Origin: Cryptomeria japonica
Lineage: Eukaryota; Streptophyta; Pinopsida; Cupressales; Cupressaceae
Direction: 5' to 3'
Assembly (NCBI RefSeq): GCF_030272615.1
Contig: NC_081409.1
Location: 474,728,573 to 474,792,572, forward strand
DNA length: 64,000 bases
Below are positions 11,203 through 23,940 of this stretch, in pieces. Numbering within the stretch: position 1 is the stretch's first letter; the number at the start of each line of letters is the position of its first letter. Both the position numbers and the translations under genes were made by a program. Under the pieces are notes generated by a model. It searched no databases. It had not been told where the DNA came from and saw only the letters and a list, made by a program, of their open reading frames with translations.

Positions 11203-13723
11203 TGTAATATCCCCAACAATTTTTTTTGTTTTTTGAACAGTTTTCAACACATCAAACACCCGTTAGGGTTAGAATAATGCAATCCAAACCAATTGAAAGG
11301 AACCCTTCCACCTTTTGATCACCGAGAGCCCAATCTGGGAGGGTGAGAGCATACAGTGTTGAGGGGATCGTCAGATGCCAATAACTGAAAATGATTACAA
11401 TACTCAGGCGGCAGGCCAGCTCCTTACGCTTATATAGCGGGATATTGAGAACAATGCAATCACTTGGCGGTAAACCAACCAAGGGCAAGCCAAAGAGCTG
11501 AAGAATGCAATCACTCAACCGCTTGTGCAGCGGGAGGACTAGAAATGAAAATTAATATCAACTCCACTGCTTATTCAGCGGGAGGACAACATTACAATCA
11601 ACTCAACCGCTTATGTAGTGGGAGGACTGTATTACAATTTCAAGATAAGCGGCTAAGCCAGCCTCTTCCACTTACGGAGTGGGGACAAATAAGAAATCTG
11701 AGAGGATAGCTGTCAGTACTACTAACCAGCTTTACAATTCATTACAGAGATTTCAGAATTTAAGAAATATTGCTAATCTAAGGTAGGCGGCTAAGCCAGC
11801 CTCTTCCACTTATGCAGTGGGACAGCAGAAAGCCAAAATGTTGCTGTTAGTACTACTAACCAGCATTACAATGAATATAGAATTTGACAACCAAGTGCTG
11901 ATTAAGAATTGACAGCTGCAACAAGACCTCCAAACATCCTTTAACAACCCAATCAACTCTCACTCTCAAAAACACACCCAAAATCCAACTTTCGAAAATC
12001 TGATATATAAGACAGCAGGCTGGAAATGCATAACCAGCAACACCAATCCACACCAAAATGCTCCTAACTCGCTCAAAACTCACTCAAATCACCCCGCAAC
12101 ACACCCAAACTGACAATATACATTAAGCGACCAAATACAAACTGGAAGACAACAAACCAACAACACACTTCCCAATGCACACCCCAAAGAAGTACGTCTA
12201 AGCTGAAAGGTACGATTTGCATTATAAAATAGAAGACTCAAAACTAGGGGCTGAAAACTTACAAATCTCATCGCCAAAAGCATAGAAACATTTAGAGCCA
12301 ATACCTAGAAACAACAGGAGCCCACACAGAGACTTAGGAGTGAAAATATGCTTCAGCCATGACGCCCTCCAGTAACCAGGAAACACACAAAAACTCACAC
12401 AAAACAGAAAATCAACTGATGCAAACCATTCTCAATAAGCTCTATCTATTCCTCTGAGTGAGAAATAGTCTCTCCACAACTAGGTGCTATATCTCAAGCA
12501 CGAAACTGACATAGGCTAGGAAGCTCGCAACTTCGAAGCACAAATCTGGCACCATTCCGGCAGCACTTTGTTATACAAATTTTCATGGATACCAAAATGA
12601 GAGCCCAAGGCCTTTATTTATAACTTTTTGCTAGCCAAATTCAAATTCAAATGCTCTCCAAATGCGCCCAAACCAAATGCCATTCCATTTCATCCACATT
12701 TGGTGTTGCATGTCATTTCATTTCTTTGCACAAGTTCGCCCATCTCTCTTTCACCCAAAATTGCCCCTTTTGATAAATATAAGACTCATAAAATAATATT
12801 GATGAAATTGTACTTTGGTGTCTCAATATGAAGGTGGAATATTTCGCCAAATAGACTTAGGATAAAAATAATATTTCCCTTCTTTAAGTCGTCCAAGATC
12901 ATAGCAGAGTCACCTTATTAAAATTGCCAATAATGTGCAAAGTGAGTGTTCAACAATGACTTATAAATAATAATATAAGTTAGGCAATCTTACTTAGAAA
13001 ATTGTCCAACTTGCCTTAAGTTATAATTTAATTAAAAACACCATGGCGACCCCTTGAAGTCACAACACAAATTATGCCTATGCCATGGGGAATAATAAAG
13101 TATAAAAAAATACTTTTTCTTCCAAAAACTGAATACTGCCAAAATGAGCTGAGGCCAAGGTACTGAACTGCATTGTAGAAAATAGTCATCTGAGTTCGAA
13201 CACAAGATCCTGCCAAAAATAACACTGCCAGACATAGCCACTGAGTTGAGCTGTAGAACCCCTGCCAAAAATAGCACTGCTAAAAATAATACTTACTATA
13301 AATAGCATATTGCTAAAAATAGTGTCTCAAAAGTCATTTTCACCACATTTTGAGCAGTAGTCATGACTTACTAAAAATAGTAAAGCCGGAAATCATCATT
13401 TCGAAGAATTTGCATGTCAAACCATGCTGGAGCTCTCAAAAAACCCAGAAAACCCTATAAAGCAAACAATCGTCAGCTTGTCACAATTTACTAAAAATAG
13501 TAAATTTAGAAATCTTCTCTGATTGGAATGCATGTTATACCATCCAGAAGCTCACGAAAAACCCAGAAAGAATCTAGAGAGCAAACTGTAGAACTCCTGC
13601 AAACACCTTTCCAAAAATCTTTCTGAAGACAAAAACCCTAATTTAGTCTCTGGTTAGCCTACAGGTTTCCAAAATAGGCTAAGACTCCATCCATCAGCCT
13701 AGAACTGAGAAGGGGACATTACA
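11203..13723 (-). mobile_element. 3' LTR of reverse chromovirus (A)
   Basis: This 2521-bp LTR reads TGTAATATCCCC...GGGGACATTACA on the + strand, so its ends are TG/CA with extended terminal similarity. It repeats at 17444-18472 in the same orientation. A TATA-like stretch (TTATAAATAAAGG on the minus strand, near 12610-12625) puts the likely transcription start around 12590. The purine tract for plus-strand priming (minus strand GGGGAGGG) lies just outside at about 13728-13740. The flanking five bases, GTTGT at 11198-11202, do not match the far side of the composite element. Confidence 0.85.
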
Positions 13724-13739
13724 GTCCACCCTCCCCAGA

Positions 13740-15232
13740 ATTGCTTGTCCTCAAGCAATAGCAAGGCTAGATGCTGCAAAATCTGCTCATTCTCCCAAGT
13801 TGCATCCTCAATTGGTAGGTTTTTCCATTTAATGAAATACATCTTGAGAGTCCTTCTCAACGAACTTTCCCCGGAATCAATAGTGGCCTCTGAAATCAAC
13901 ACCAATTGCCCCTCCTCATCCAAGGGAGGTAGATCTGATGAAGCTACCACATTATTTCCAAGTGCCCTCTTGAGGCGTGACACATGGAAAACATTATGTA
14001 TCTTCTTGTTTTCAGGTAACTCCAATTGATAAGCCACTTCTCTAACCTTCGTGGTGACTCTGAATGGTCCATAAAAATGGTGCTTGAGCTTCTTTGTTCC
14101 ACTCTTCTTGAGAGCGGACTGCTGGTAAGGCTGAAACCTCAAGTAGACCATATCTCCAACCTCAAAAGAGTGCTCTACTCGCTGCCAATCAACATACATC
14201 TTCTGCTGATTGTGTGCATGCTGAAGGTTCTCCTTAAAATATCTCAGAATGTCTTGACTTTGCTACAACATATCCCTCGCTTGAGGGGCTCTACTATCTC
14301 CAAAAGTCAAATCAGCAAAGCTAGGTGCCTCATATCCATACAGGGTTGTGAAAGGAGACATCCTAATCAACATGCGATAGGAAGAGTTGTAACAATATTC
14401 TCTCAAATGAAGCCATCTCACCCAAGCCTTCTGCTGTCCTGACACATACTTTCTGAGATAACCTTCTAACCACTTATTCACAACCTCAGTTTGTCCATCA
14501 GTCTGAGGGTGATGACAGGTGCTAGGAGCGAGTACTGCGCCACTCAATCCGAAGATCTCCTGCCAAAAGATGCTTAGGAACTTGCTGTCTCTATCACTTA
14601 CAATGTTTTTTGGCAAACCATGCAATCTAGACACTTCTTTGAAGAAGAGATACAACCTGAGCCGCTGCAAATGAGCTGGTAATGGCAAACAAGTGTGCAA
14701 ACTTAGCCAATATGTTCACAACAACATATATGCAATCTTTCTCTTGCACCCTTGGTAGCCTAGCGATAAAAGCTATCAAAATGCTTGGCACTTTTTGATC
14801 AGGAATAGGTAAGGGCTGCAACAAACCAGCTGGGAAAGTGTGTGCATCTTTGTTCTGTTGGTAGACCAAACACTCTATAATGTAGCAAAGGACCTCATCC
14901 TCGAGTACCTTCCAAAAAAATCTTCCTTGGATTTGCCGATATGTCTTGAAATACCCTTGATGACCAGCCAAGGGGATGTCATGAAATGATTGAAGAATCT
15001 TCTTCTTGAACTTGGAATCAGGTACTAGGAAGATTCTACCTTTATAGTGTATCAAATCATCATCCATTTGATACCTTCCATCATGCAAAGTGCCTTCCAC
15101 TAGGCTAGTAGCAAACTGATTTTTGGCATACTCTACAATAATCTGTTGTTTCCAATCAGCAGTAATCTCAACCAACGAACTCAAATGCGGCCATCTTGAC
15201 AAAGCATCAATCACAATGATGTTTTTCCCCAC
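13740..15232 (-). pseudogene. Chromovirus integrase with chromodomain, broken
   Basis: Three minus frames carry integrase pieces. Frame 15232-14627 starts just after where RNase H would end and contains the zinc-binding region (GHQGYFKTYRQ) and the core start. The CxxC pair reads ECLVYQQNK, losing one Cys, and the first catalytic Asp region reads IAFIARL, losing Asp. Frame 14700-14263 has SDRDSKF (second Asp) and QTDGQTEVVNKW (Glu). Frame 14199-13699 has GPFRV, HNVFHVSRLKRAL and a chromodomain-like end (YFIKWKNLPIEDATWENEQ). The chromodomain places element A among chromoviruses. Frame changes and lost catalytic residues mean no active enzyme. Confidence 0.85.
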
Positions 15233-15239
15233 TCTTGCA

Positions 15240-16690
15240 CTCTGTCATAGAAATTGTCTCTAAGATCAAATCTGTTGTCCAAAATGCAAATACAAGCTGA
15301 GTGTAAGCAATAACAATAATCTGGTGCCCGAATGTTCAACCAAAACCCAAACTGGTTAGCCCCAACAGACATCCAATCTATCTGAAGCCCAAAATTAATC
15401 TTGACAATAAGCTGATTGGACTGAAATTGTTCAAATCTATAGCTGAGAAAATCTGATTTTTCAATATATAACTTTTGCACTAAAGAACCATCACTGCAAT
15501 ACCGAGTAACTTCAGCCAAAATCAATTTTCTTTTCAAACCATGTACTAGAAGTGACTTCCCAATAATCACCAACTTGGTGGGAAACCAAGTTTTACTCAT
15601 AATCTCTTTCCATTCCATTTGCAAGAACTCAAATGGGCTCATTTGGTAACAGAAATATGAGGTAACAGTAGCACTAAAATCATCTTTCGGATTCACAACA
15701 CTCCATGGTATACTTCTTCCATCATCTTTCGTCACCAACAATCTTGAAAAGGGACTGGTGCATAGATACCAACCCCAAGAGTGGCTCTGCCATGTTGTTG
15801 CTGCACTCCTAAGATTCCCATTTGGCCCCCATTGAAAATGCATTCAATGATGCTTGTAGATTCATCACCAATGCAATACTCCTCGTCAAACTGTAGGCTT
15901 CCAAGGTCAACCATCAAATCATGGTAATCCACACCATCATGGTCCTCTGTAGAGAGTAAGTCACCAACAAACTTGGATGGTCCAATAGACAACTCGACTT
16001 GCTCTACTTCACAATTACATACCACACCTGGATCCCATATCTCATTCATGTCATCAGGGTTAAGAGCCATCTCATCATCCAACTGAAAGAGTGGATTATC
16101 TAAGGTCACATCAACACATCACAAAAAGAGGGTTATCAACAATTTGAAAAGTATTTCCTTTTTCCAACTTAGACCAACTATCCTGCTGTCCTAAATCTGA
16201 AAATTCCAATTTAGGACACTGCTCCAAGTCAAAGACTTTCAGAATTTGGTCAAGTTCATTCTTCAAACTATGAGTCTCAACACCATTATTCTGAAATGCA
16301 ATTTCTGATTGGTCTTCTAAATTTGCCCCTTGAATGTCATCATCCTGGTATATTTTAAACTCACAAAATAGGACAGCCTCTTGGTCATAAGGAACTTCAT
16401 CATTAGCTGCAATATTTTCAGCTTCATAACATGAATCTTCCTTCAACAACTTGTTAACCTTTTCCATTTCTAAATTTACCATGTAGGCATCCTTAGATGT
16501 ATCCATTTCCTCATCAGATGAAGTTACATGAACTTCATTGGAGACATCCCAAAAGCAATCTGAATTTCTATCTTTTTCCTCTTGTTGAACATCTTCAATT
16601 TTCATCTACTCTTCCTCTAGAAGCACATGAGTGCATTCAACACTGTCACTAGCTCCATAAGAAACATTAAGAGATTCATCATGCACAACC
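15240..16690 (-). pseudogene. Acidic non-retroviral coding block in element A
   Basis: Protease, reverse transcriptase and RNase H should lie here, but none is visible. Instead there are open minus frames of 164 codons (16605-16111), 125 codons (16109-15732) and 210 codons (15843-15211). The first two are rich in Asp and Glu (SSDEEMDTSKD, EDHDGVDYHDL), and the pentapeptide DNPLF appears at the end of one and the start of the next. The block follows gag in the same frame after a single TAG (16606-16608), and gag itself is cut off after LEEDEKTVIE. I do not recognise the protein. It may be captured host sequence or a non-autonomous lineage's own ORF. Confidence 0.5.
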
Positions 16691-17319
16691 TCAATTACTG
16701 TTTTTTCATCTTCTTCCAACATTGGTCTTAAGGACAAATAACTGTCCAACTTCTGAACCCACGATCTAGCAGAACACTTATCACTCCCGTCAAAGTGGGC
16801 TAGAGTAACCTTTCCAAGGGCTTGCTGATAATCTCGTGGAGCATAAGGGCGGTTATCATATCTTCCACCTCTCTTCTTTTGGTTCATAAACTGGTCCAAG
16901 GTGAGGATATTCTGGATCTTTACAGGGAGAGAAGCATACTCCATGTAACTATTCCTTATTTCATCCACTGTTGGTATCTCAATTTCAGCTTGACGTACTT
17001 CCTTGGGTAGGAAGAGGGGTTGCAAAGGTCTTGATGCTGACCCTCTAGGTGTTCCTCCATTGTTGCTTCCATGGTTACTCCCGTTTCCATTTCCTCCAGG
17101 GTTATTATAAGTGCTAGCTTCAGGGCCATTAGTTGGCTGATTAGGAGTCCCACCATAATTCTGATTAAGTTTGGACAACAACTGTGACATCATATCCATC
17201 ATGGCATCAAACTTTCTCTCTGCTCTGGCATCAGGGGTTTCTTTTTGTTTTGCTGTTCTCTCTGCCATAGAATCAACTGAATCAACTGCTACCTTTGAAA
17301 AAGTCTCTTCAACTGGCAC
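16606..17319 (-). pseudogene. Chromovirus gag, truncated (A)
   Basis: A 237-codon minus frame. The N-terminal third has a helical segment (RAERKFDAMMDMMSQLLSKL), then an Asn/Gly-rich linker. The capsid start follows (VTLAHFDGSDKCSARSWVQK, LRPMLEEDEK). The element at 41.3-42.5 kb has the matching LSLPYFDASGKATTRSWVQK and NPMIEEEA, so both belong to related chromoviruses. Here the capsid stops after about 30 residues of the conserved block, and the zinc knuckle is missing. Confidence 0.75.
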
Positions 17320-17430
17320 TACGGGAATCTGATACTGTTGTCTTCTTCGTTCTTTGTTGTAGTATCGGATGTCTCTGTCACTCAGGGAGAACTCTGATCA
17401 TTCTGAACTCACAGGCTAGTAGGAAAACCA

Positions 17431-17442
17431 GCTCTGATACCA
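17431..17442 (-). other. Primer binding site of element A
   Basis: On the minus strand the LTR end TTACA is followed by GTGGTATCAGAGCTGG. TGGTATCAGAGC matches the 3' end of plant initiator Met tRNA, the usual primer in these elements. It fixes the transcription direction (minus) and makes 17444-18472 the 5' LTR. Confidence 0.9.
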
Positions 17443-17443
17443 C

Positions 17444-18472
17444 TGTAATATCCCCAACAATTGTTTTTGATTTTTTAATAGTTTTCAACACACCAAACAT
17501 CCGTTAGGGTTAGAATAATGCAATCCAAACCAACTGAAAGGAACCCTTCCACCTTTTGATCACCTAGAGCCCAATCTGGGAGGGTGAGAGCATTTAGTGT
17601 TGAGGGGATCGGTAGATGCCAATAACTGAAAATGATTACAATACTTGGGCGGCAGGCTAGCCCCTTTCGCTTATACAGCGGGATATTGGGAACAATGCAA
17701 TCACTTGGCGGTAAAACAGCCAAGGACAAGCCAAAGAGCTGAAGAATGCAATCACTCAACCGCTTGTGCAGCGGGAGGACTAGAAATGGAAATTAATATC
17801 AACCCCACCGCTTATTCAGTGGGAGGACAACATTACAATCAACTCAACCGCTTATGCAGCGGGAGGACAATATTACAATTTCAAGATAGGCGGCTAAGTC
17901 AGCCTCTTCCACTTACGCAATGGGGGCAAATAAGAAATCTGAGAGGATAGCTGTCAGTACTACTAACCAGCTTTACAATTCATTACAGAGATTTCAGAAT
18001 TTAAGAAATATTGCTAATCTAAGGTAGGCGGCTAAACCAACCTCTTCCACTTATGCAGTGGGACAACAAAAAGCCAAAATGTTGCTGTTAGTACTACTAA
18101 CCAACATTACAATGAATACAGAATTTGACAACCAAGTGCTGATTAAGAATTGACAGCTGCAACAAGACCTCCAAACATCCTTTAACAACTCAATCAACTC
18201 ACACTCTCAAAAACACACCCAAAATCCAACTTTCGAAAATCTGATATATAAGACAGCAGGCTGGAAATGCATAACCAGCAACACCAATCCACACCAAAAT
18301 GCTCCTAACTCACTCAAATCACCCCGCAACACACCCAAACTAACAATATACATTAAGTGACCAAATACAAACTGGAAGACAACATCAACATGACCTCAAA
18401 CCAACAACACGCTTCCCAATGCACACCCCAAAGAAGTATGTCTAAGCTGAAAGGTACGATTTGCATTATAAA
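17444..18472 (-). mobile_element. Truncated 5' LTR of element A
   Basis: The segment is collinear with 11203-12228, and the match ends abruptly after GCATTATAAA (18472 against 12228). The U3 part with the TATA region is missing, so element A has no promoter of its own at this end. What follows is the start of a different element. Confidence 0.85.
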
Positions 18473-18542
18473 GTTATGCTTCCCAATGCTCATCATCATG
18501 TTCTCCTCTCTGATTTCTTTTACCTCTTCTTTTATTAGCCAT
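18473..18542 (-). pseudogene. Gag start of LTR element B, cut off
   Basis: A minus ATG at 18542 opens a 22-codon frame (MANKRRGKRNQRGE...) that ends in a stop formed exactly at the junction with element A's LTR. Its position after LTR B and a primer site suggests the start of gag. Confidence 0.4.
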
Positions 18543-18617
18543 CTTTTCTGGTTTTTAACTTGTAGTGCAACATGTATGCAAGATTCTGCTATGGGTGTTA
18601 GCGCTAACCTTACGTTT

Positions 18618-20772
18618 TGGTACCAATTGATGCAGTCATGAATAGGGAGTCTAATCAAAGATAGTCTATTCATGTAGCCCAAGCGCAAAAGTAGGAAACT
18701 CAATGCAAGAGTGCATAATAGAAGTTGAAATTCTTAGAAATGATATTTACAAGAAAAGGATGGCACAAACCCGGTATTTTATATAATCCTTTGATACGAT
18801 AAAAGTCCACAAAAATCCAGGAACATACATGTGAACAAAAGGTAAGCCAAGATCACCACATTTGGAGCTCAGATCCTCTTACATGTTTTATTTACCCCTT
18901 CCTCATTTTTGCCTTCTCAATGAAAATTGTTTTTCCTTTTATAGAGAGTTCTTAGTGAAATGAAGTAATATTGACCAATCATGACACATTGCCATTTGTG
19001 GCAAGATATAAGGTTTGAAACTTGATGATGCTTCCTTTATGAACCTCCATGGGACCAATATCCAAATATACTAGAATTCATATGGCACACAATTTAAATA
19101 TTGGCATGGAGTACTAAAATATGTCCCTTTGGCCTAAGAACATGTAGTATCCCTTGCCAATTCTGACCTCAAAATGCTGATTAGAGGCTCAAGGAATATC
19201 GTCAAACACTTTGCATACAACCTCTTTACTTGCTGTTTCTATGTTTCAGTCTGATAATGATTGCTTGAAATGATGTCAAATGTGATTTAAATGCTTTCAA
19301 ATGGCTACTAAGAATAGGCAAAGAACCATAATTTAAATGCAAATCTTTTTGTCTTTTTGAATGCATATAGATGACCCACACAATGTAAATATGCACCTAC
19401 AACAGCTAGACATTAATACAAACAGTTGGCATGCAAACTAAATATGAGAGAGACAACTCTTGACATTCAAACTCCTTCTGACTACAATGATATTAGAATG
19501 CAATGAGATTGCTTACAAACTGAAATGACACGCAAAAGGCCAAGACTCTTGGCTTACAATGATGCATCCAATGCAAGTACCAAACTGATATAAATGTGCA
19601 TCTACAGCTGCTTAAGAACAGCGACCAATACAACTATAAAAATGATGCCAAGTACACTAGAAAAACATGAAAGAACCTGATGTAAAGAAGTTCTTTGGTT
19701 AATGAATATGTGGCAGATCCTTGTGCGAAGAATGGAGTCTCTTTGAAGCCAAATTGTGCCTCTCATGCAGCCGTCCCTGTTCTAGCATGAACTTCTGATG
19801 TAAAGTCGTAGCAACATTAATGAATATCTTCAACAATGTCTTCTTTCAATGTAATAAAATCTTCAAAAGATATTCTTTGAAAACCCCTTGAAGTTTCTGA
19901 AAGAAATGTAAATCTTATCCAATAAAGCACCAACTGGACCTCTATATGAAGCCCACAGTCAAGCAATGATTCAGCTGCTCCTTCACAGCCTCAAGATTGC
20001 ATAAACACTGAAGAGATTTCGTTCTCCAATGCTGAAGTTGCGTGAAACCCTAGGTCTCAATCCACAACACCCAAAGGCAAAGACAAATGATCATCAATAA
20101 TGAGTTTGATTTGCTTTTTGAAACCCTTTATATCAACTCTTAAATGCCTTTAATTCCCTTTTGAAATCCACTTTAGGGTTTTAATAAAACGCTATAATAA
20201 CTTTTCAAAAGGGTCGATCCCTTCATTTGGTGCAAATAATATAAAGTATATATATTAATAATCACTTATATCTCCCTTGAAATTGGTACTTTATAATTCC
20301 TCATATGCACTTTATAATCATTAAATGTCCCTTTATAATAAAGTCAAATAAAGTCATTAAATGCTCTCACTTTATAATTTGACTTTATGATATTAAATAC
20401 CCTTTAATTATAAAGTCACATGAAGTCAATATAATTTTCCCTTAAAATAATTAATTAATATTAAAGTAACACTTTAATAATAATTAAATGTCATAACTCC
20501 ATTAATAACAATTATTTAATGATTCTGACTTCATCACTGGCTAGCTTACTGCTCGCATTGTCGATTTGGATGCCTTTCTAAAAATAGTAAGGGTCCCTCT
20601 CTAACACCTTAGAACAAATGAAAGATCTGGTGATATAAACACTTACAACGGCCACTTGAAGAGCTCCAAAACTCTCAAACTAGACCCTCTAATCCACCAT
20701 ACTAGCCTACGAGGGTCAAAATAATAGGCTAACCCCGCGAACTTTGATGCTCACGAAAATGGGGACATTACA
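18618..20772 (-). mobile_element. LTR of element B plus primer site
   Basis: On the minus strand this LTR starts TGTAATGTCCCCATTTTCG at 20772 and most likely ends TGCATCA at 18629 (about 2.14 kb). It is followed by TGGTACCAAAACG, a primer-site-like sequence that differs from TGGTATCAGAGC by transitions. It is not alignable with LTR A beyond its first bases. Its outer flank AAACA (20773-20777) does not match GTTGT at 11198, as expected if two elements were fused by deletion or recombination. The 18629 end is less certain than the 20772 end. Confidence 0.6.
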
Positions 20773-22210
20773 AAACATATAATAATTTACAATGAGGAAA
20801 CTGATTACAATAATTGATGTGTGGACCTATTCAAAGTCCCAATACAATGTTGAGATTAAAAATTGAAGTTTCTTGGAGAATATTTAATATTGCGTAGTAG
20901 AAAGATTGCTGGTTACCCGTTACACTATGGCACAAAATTGTGACAGTAAGGACATACTTTAGTGCAGTAATGACAGAGAAGCATTAAATAAAAACAATCC
21001 GTAGCGCTCGCATATCCTGAAATGGCGGCAAGTTTTTAAGTTTGTTCTAATAACTAACTTTCATTATCGGTAATTTTGTTAACACAAACAATCTGCTGAG
21101 ATTGCCAACACCTTACATCTCTCAAATCGCAGCCATTGACATGGAAAACATGTTAGTATCCTGATATAAGAGCCGATATCTGTACTTTAAAGAGTGCTAA
21201 ACTATGCGACCAATAGCCCTTGCTAAACTATGCGACCAATAGCCCTTGTTTATCGACTGCTTTTCCATGCACGTAAACTTGCCGATATCTAATTTGTTAC
21301 CAAAAATCCTATCTTCACTTGATGATACAGTTTTTGAACGCAATTTGGCAACTAGCCAACTAGGGTATTTTGAAATATCTGATGCACTATGTAAAGTGAT
21401 CGATAGACAATATTTTTACCCCTTACTATCGGCTTTTTAAACCGTTTTAAGGACCAGTCAAAGCAATATTGTTATTGACATGTTAAACAACTAGGCCAAC
21501 TTGCTTGTTATATAAATACATATTTATGTCGGTCCTTTTAGAAATGTATGCAGACTTGTTAATTCCCCTTTGTATTGTCAAAGATTTCTATGTTCTTGTC
21601 AATGTTGGCATTTAAAAATACTTTATGAACTTTATAAAATAGCTGATAAGAATGTTTAAAGTACTTGAAACACCGATGGGAGTTTATTTTTGAAGTTGGA
21701 AAGTTACAAATGAAAAAGGCTAATTCGTCATTGTAAATTTTTTAGTTTTTAACAAATCAAACAAAACAGCCGAAATGAAACTTTTTGATATTCTCGTTGA
21801 TGAACTTTGATGACCAATTTAGTTGACCATGTTATTTTGACATTTTGGTATGTGTTATTGACCTCTTCAAAATTTCTATCCCTTATGAGCTTGCTGATGA
21901 GATTTAGTTTTCTCTTTACTATTTGTGCCTTCAATGAATCAATTGTAATTACTATTTCTTCACCATGGTGGCAGATAAAAAGTATTTTATTCCATCAAAT
22001 GATAACTCTCTACTTTATTGCTCATACTGATGGAAATATTGTCATTGATGTCAAAGATGCAAGAAGACATTCACAATGTATATGAGTATATGTGCGATTC
22101 ATAAAAGATGAAGTTGTTATGACAAGTCAGCATACACGTCAGAAAGAAGATCAGAATATGTCGGTTGATTCCATAAGAATGTCAAGTGGATTTGTATAAT
22201 ATAAAGCATA
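20773..22210. other. Intron sequence, no gene
   Basis: AT-rich, no recognisable family. The 64- and 92-codon frames (21246-21440 and 21807-22085) have no family features. It contains a perfect tandem duplication described separately. Confidence 0.4.
21195..21246. repeat. 26-bp perfect tandem duplication
   Basis: TGCTAAACTATGCGACCAAT plus AGCCCT occurs twice back to back (21195-21220, 21221-21246) without a mismatch, so it is recent. Confidence 0.9.
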
Positions 22211-22390
22211 TCTGAAGGCATTATTATCAGACCATATAAGCATATCTGAGAAGTATTGAGCAGATCTGTACAAAGCTGTGAGCATGGTAATGACAGAAAA
22301 TCTGAAGGCATTATCATTAGACTATATAAGCATATTTGAGAAGTATTGAGCAGATCTGTACAAAGCTGTGAGCATGGTAATGACAGAAAA
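22211..22390. repeat. 90-bp tandem duplication
   Basis: Two copies with a 90-bp period (22211-22300, 22301-22390) differ by only a few substitutions near the start. Because 90 is a multiple of three, the minus strand shows a repeated 30-residue peptide. I see no reason to regard it as a gene. Confidence 0.85.
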
Positions 22391-23940
22391 TTAGACAATG
22401 AGCAGTGTCAGAATGGTGTACATCTGATTTACATAACAGCAACCATAATGAGTTAATGGTTGATGTCTAACAGCATAAACATAGCATATGACAGATTTTG
22501 TGGGCATGTGTTAGTCGACTATGTCTTTGAACAGTAATTAATGATAACATTAAAGAAATATTTTCATGCCAACAGTCTACAAAAATATAATAAAGGGGCA
22601 TATTTGACAAGGTTAACTCTTTAAGGAAGTATTGTGCATTTGTAGACAAAGATGGTGATAATGATAAGTCGACTGAGATAATCGACTACATGGAAGATGA
22701 CAATCAGTGACTAATGTGTGACAGAATACATGACTAATCAGCGACAGTAATCAAAGACTTATGGTAACATAGCATTGAGATAAAGAAGACTCTGAATCAG
22801 CAAGTTAGTGATTGAAGAAAATAAAGAGATTAGGTTCTGGAACAGCAATCAAATTATGAGCGATCATACATACTATATAGTCTGATCATATATATATAAA
22901 TTACAGTCCCAGTAGTTGGAGATATAGATCCTGTGCCAATATATTGAGTGAAAGTTGATCCTTTTGTCGGTGGAGAGAAAGGTCGACTTCTTATTGAAGT
23001 AAAAAGCAATGCCACATATAAGTTGACAATTCATAGAATATAAACCGATAAACAAAGTCTAAAGATGATAAAGACCTGTAGATGAATGATGAAAACTTTA
23101 AGTTAGAAAATTTCTGCAAAATTTCGAAAAAAAATAACGGGGCCGCGAAATGGCCAAGTGTTGGAAAATTTTCCATTTTTCACTCTCATACTTAGCCACA
23201 AAAATTGAATTTTCACCTCCAGACCCTCAGCCTTGAGGTCGGTTGAAGTCACCATCAAGTGTTAAAACTTTCAAAAAAATTTCATACTTAGCCAAAAAAA
23301 ATGATTTTCTTTCTCCAAAATTTTCGATTAAGTTTACTAAAAATCATTTCTTAAACTCTGAAAAATACTTAGAAAATTCATAAATCTGCGTCATGAATTC
23401 CATTTCACCTTTGAATGGATGGAAGTAAGGCTGGATTTTCTCAAGAACACTCAGGAAATTCTAGAACGATTCAATAACTCTTCCTTATGCTGGTAGTCTT
23501 TCTCAAAAAAAATTCTATGAAACTTTTGTCAAAAAAGTTTATCCAACCTCCAACACTGTTCAAAACTTTCTCCAGATGATCTTCAAACCGAAAATACTTT
23601 ACTAAGCTCTCGTTAGTAACTCGAACTTCTTGGTGTAGAAATGAAGTTTACAACTAAGTATTTGTAAATAAAGTTAAACCCTCAATCAGAAACCCTTAAA
23701 ATCGTCCAACTCATGTTTCCAATTTTAACTTCATTCTTTAGGAAAGTGTTGTCATGTTTCCAAATTCGAAGAAAATATATTCCAAAAGTTTCCAATTTGG
23801 CTATAAGTTCGAAATATTTATTAATCTTCCAATATTCTCCTTTTGAAAACTTTCTATTTTGGATTTAAGTTCGATATCTTGAAGGATTTTCATGACATCA
23901 TTTTGTATTTTCGTTGATTCTGTTTGACTTTTATGTGTAG
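22391..23940. other. Intron sequence, no gene
   Basis: Repeated GACAG, ATGACTAATC-like and TCGACT words, but no family and no clear LTR ends. Confidence 0.35.

Noticed and set aside
11252-11518. 88-codon minus frame, repeated at 17475-17759
   Set aside because: It recurs only because it lies inside the LTR pair, with no protein family features.
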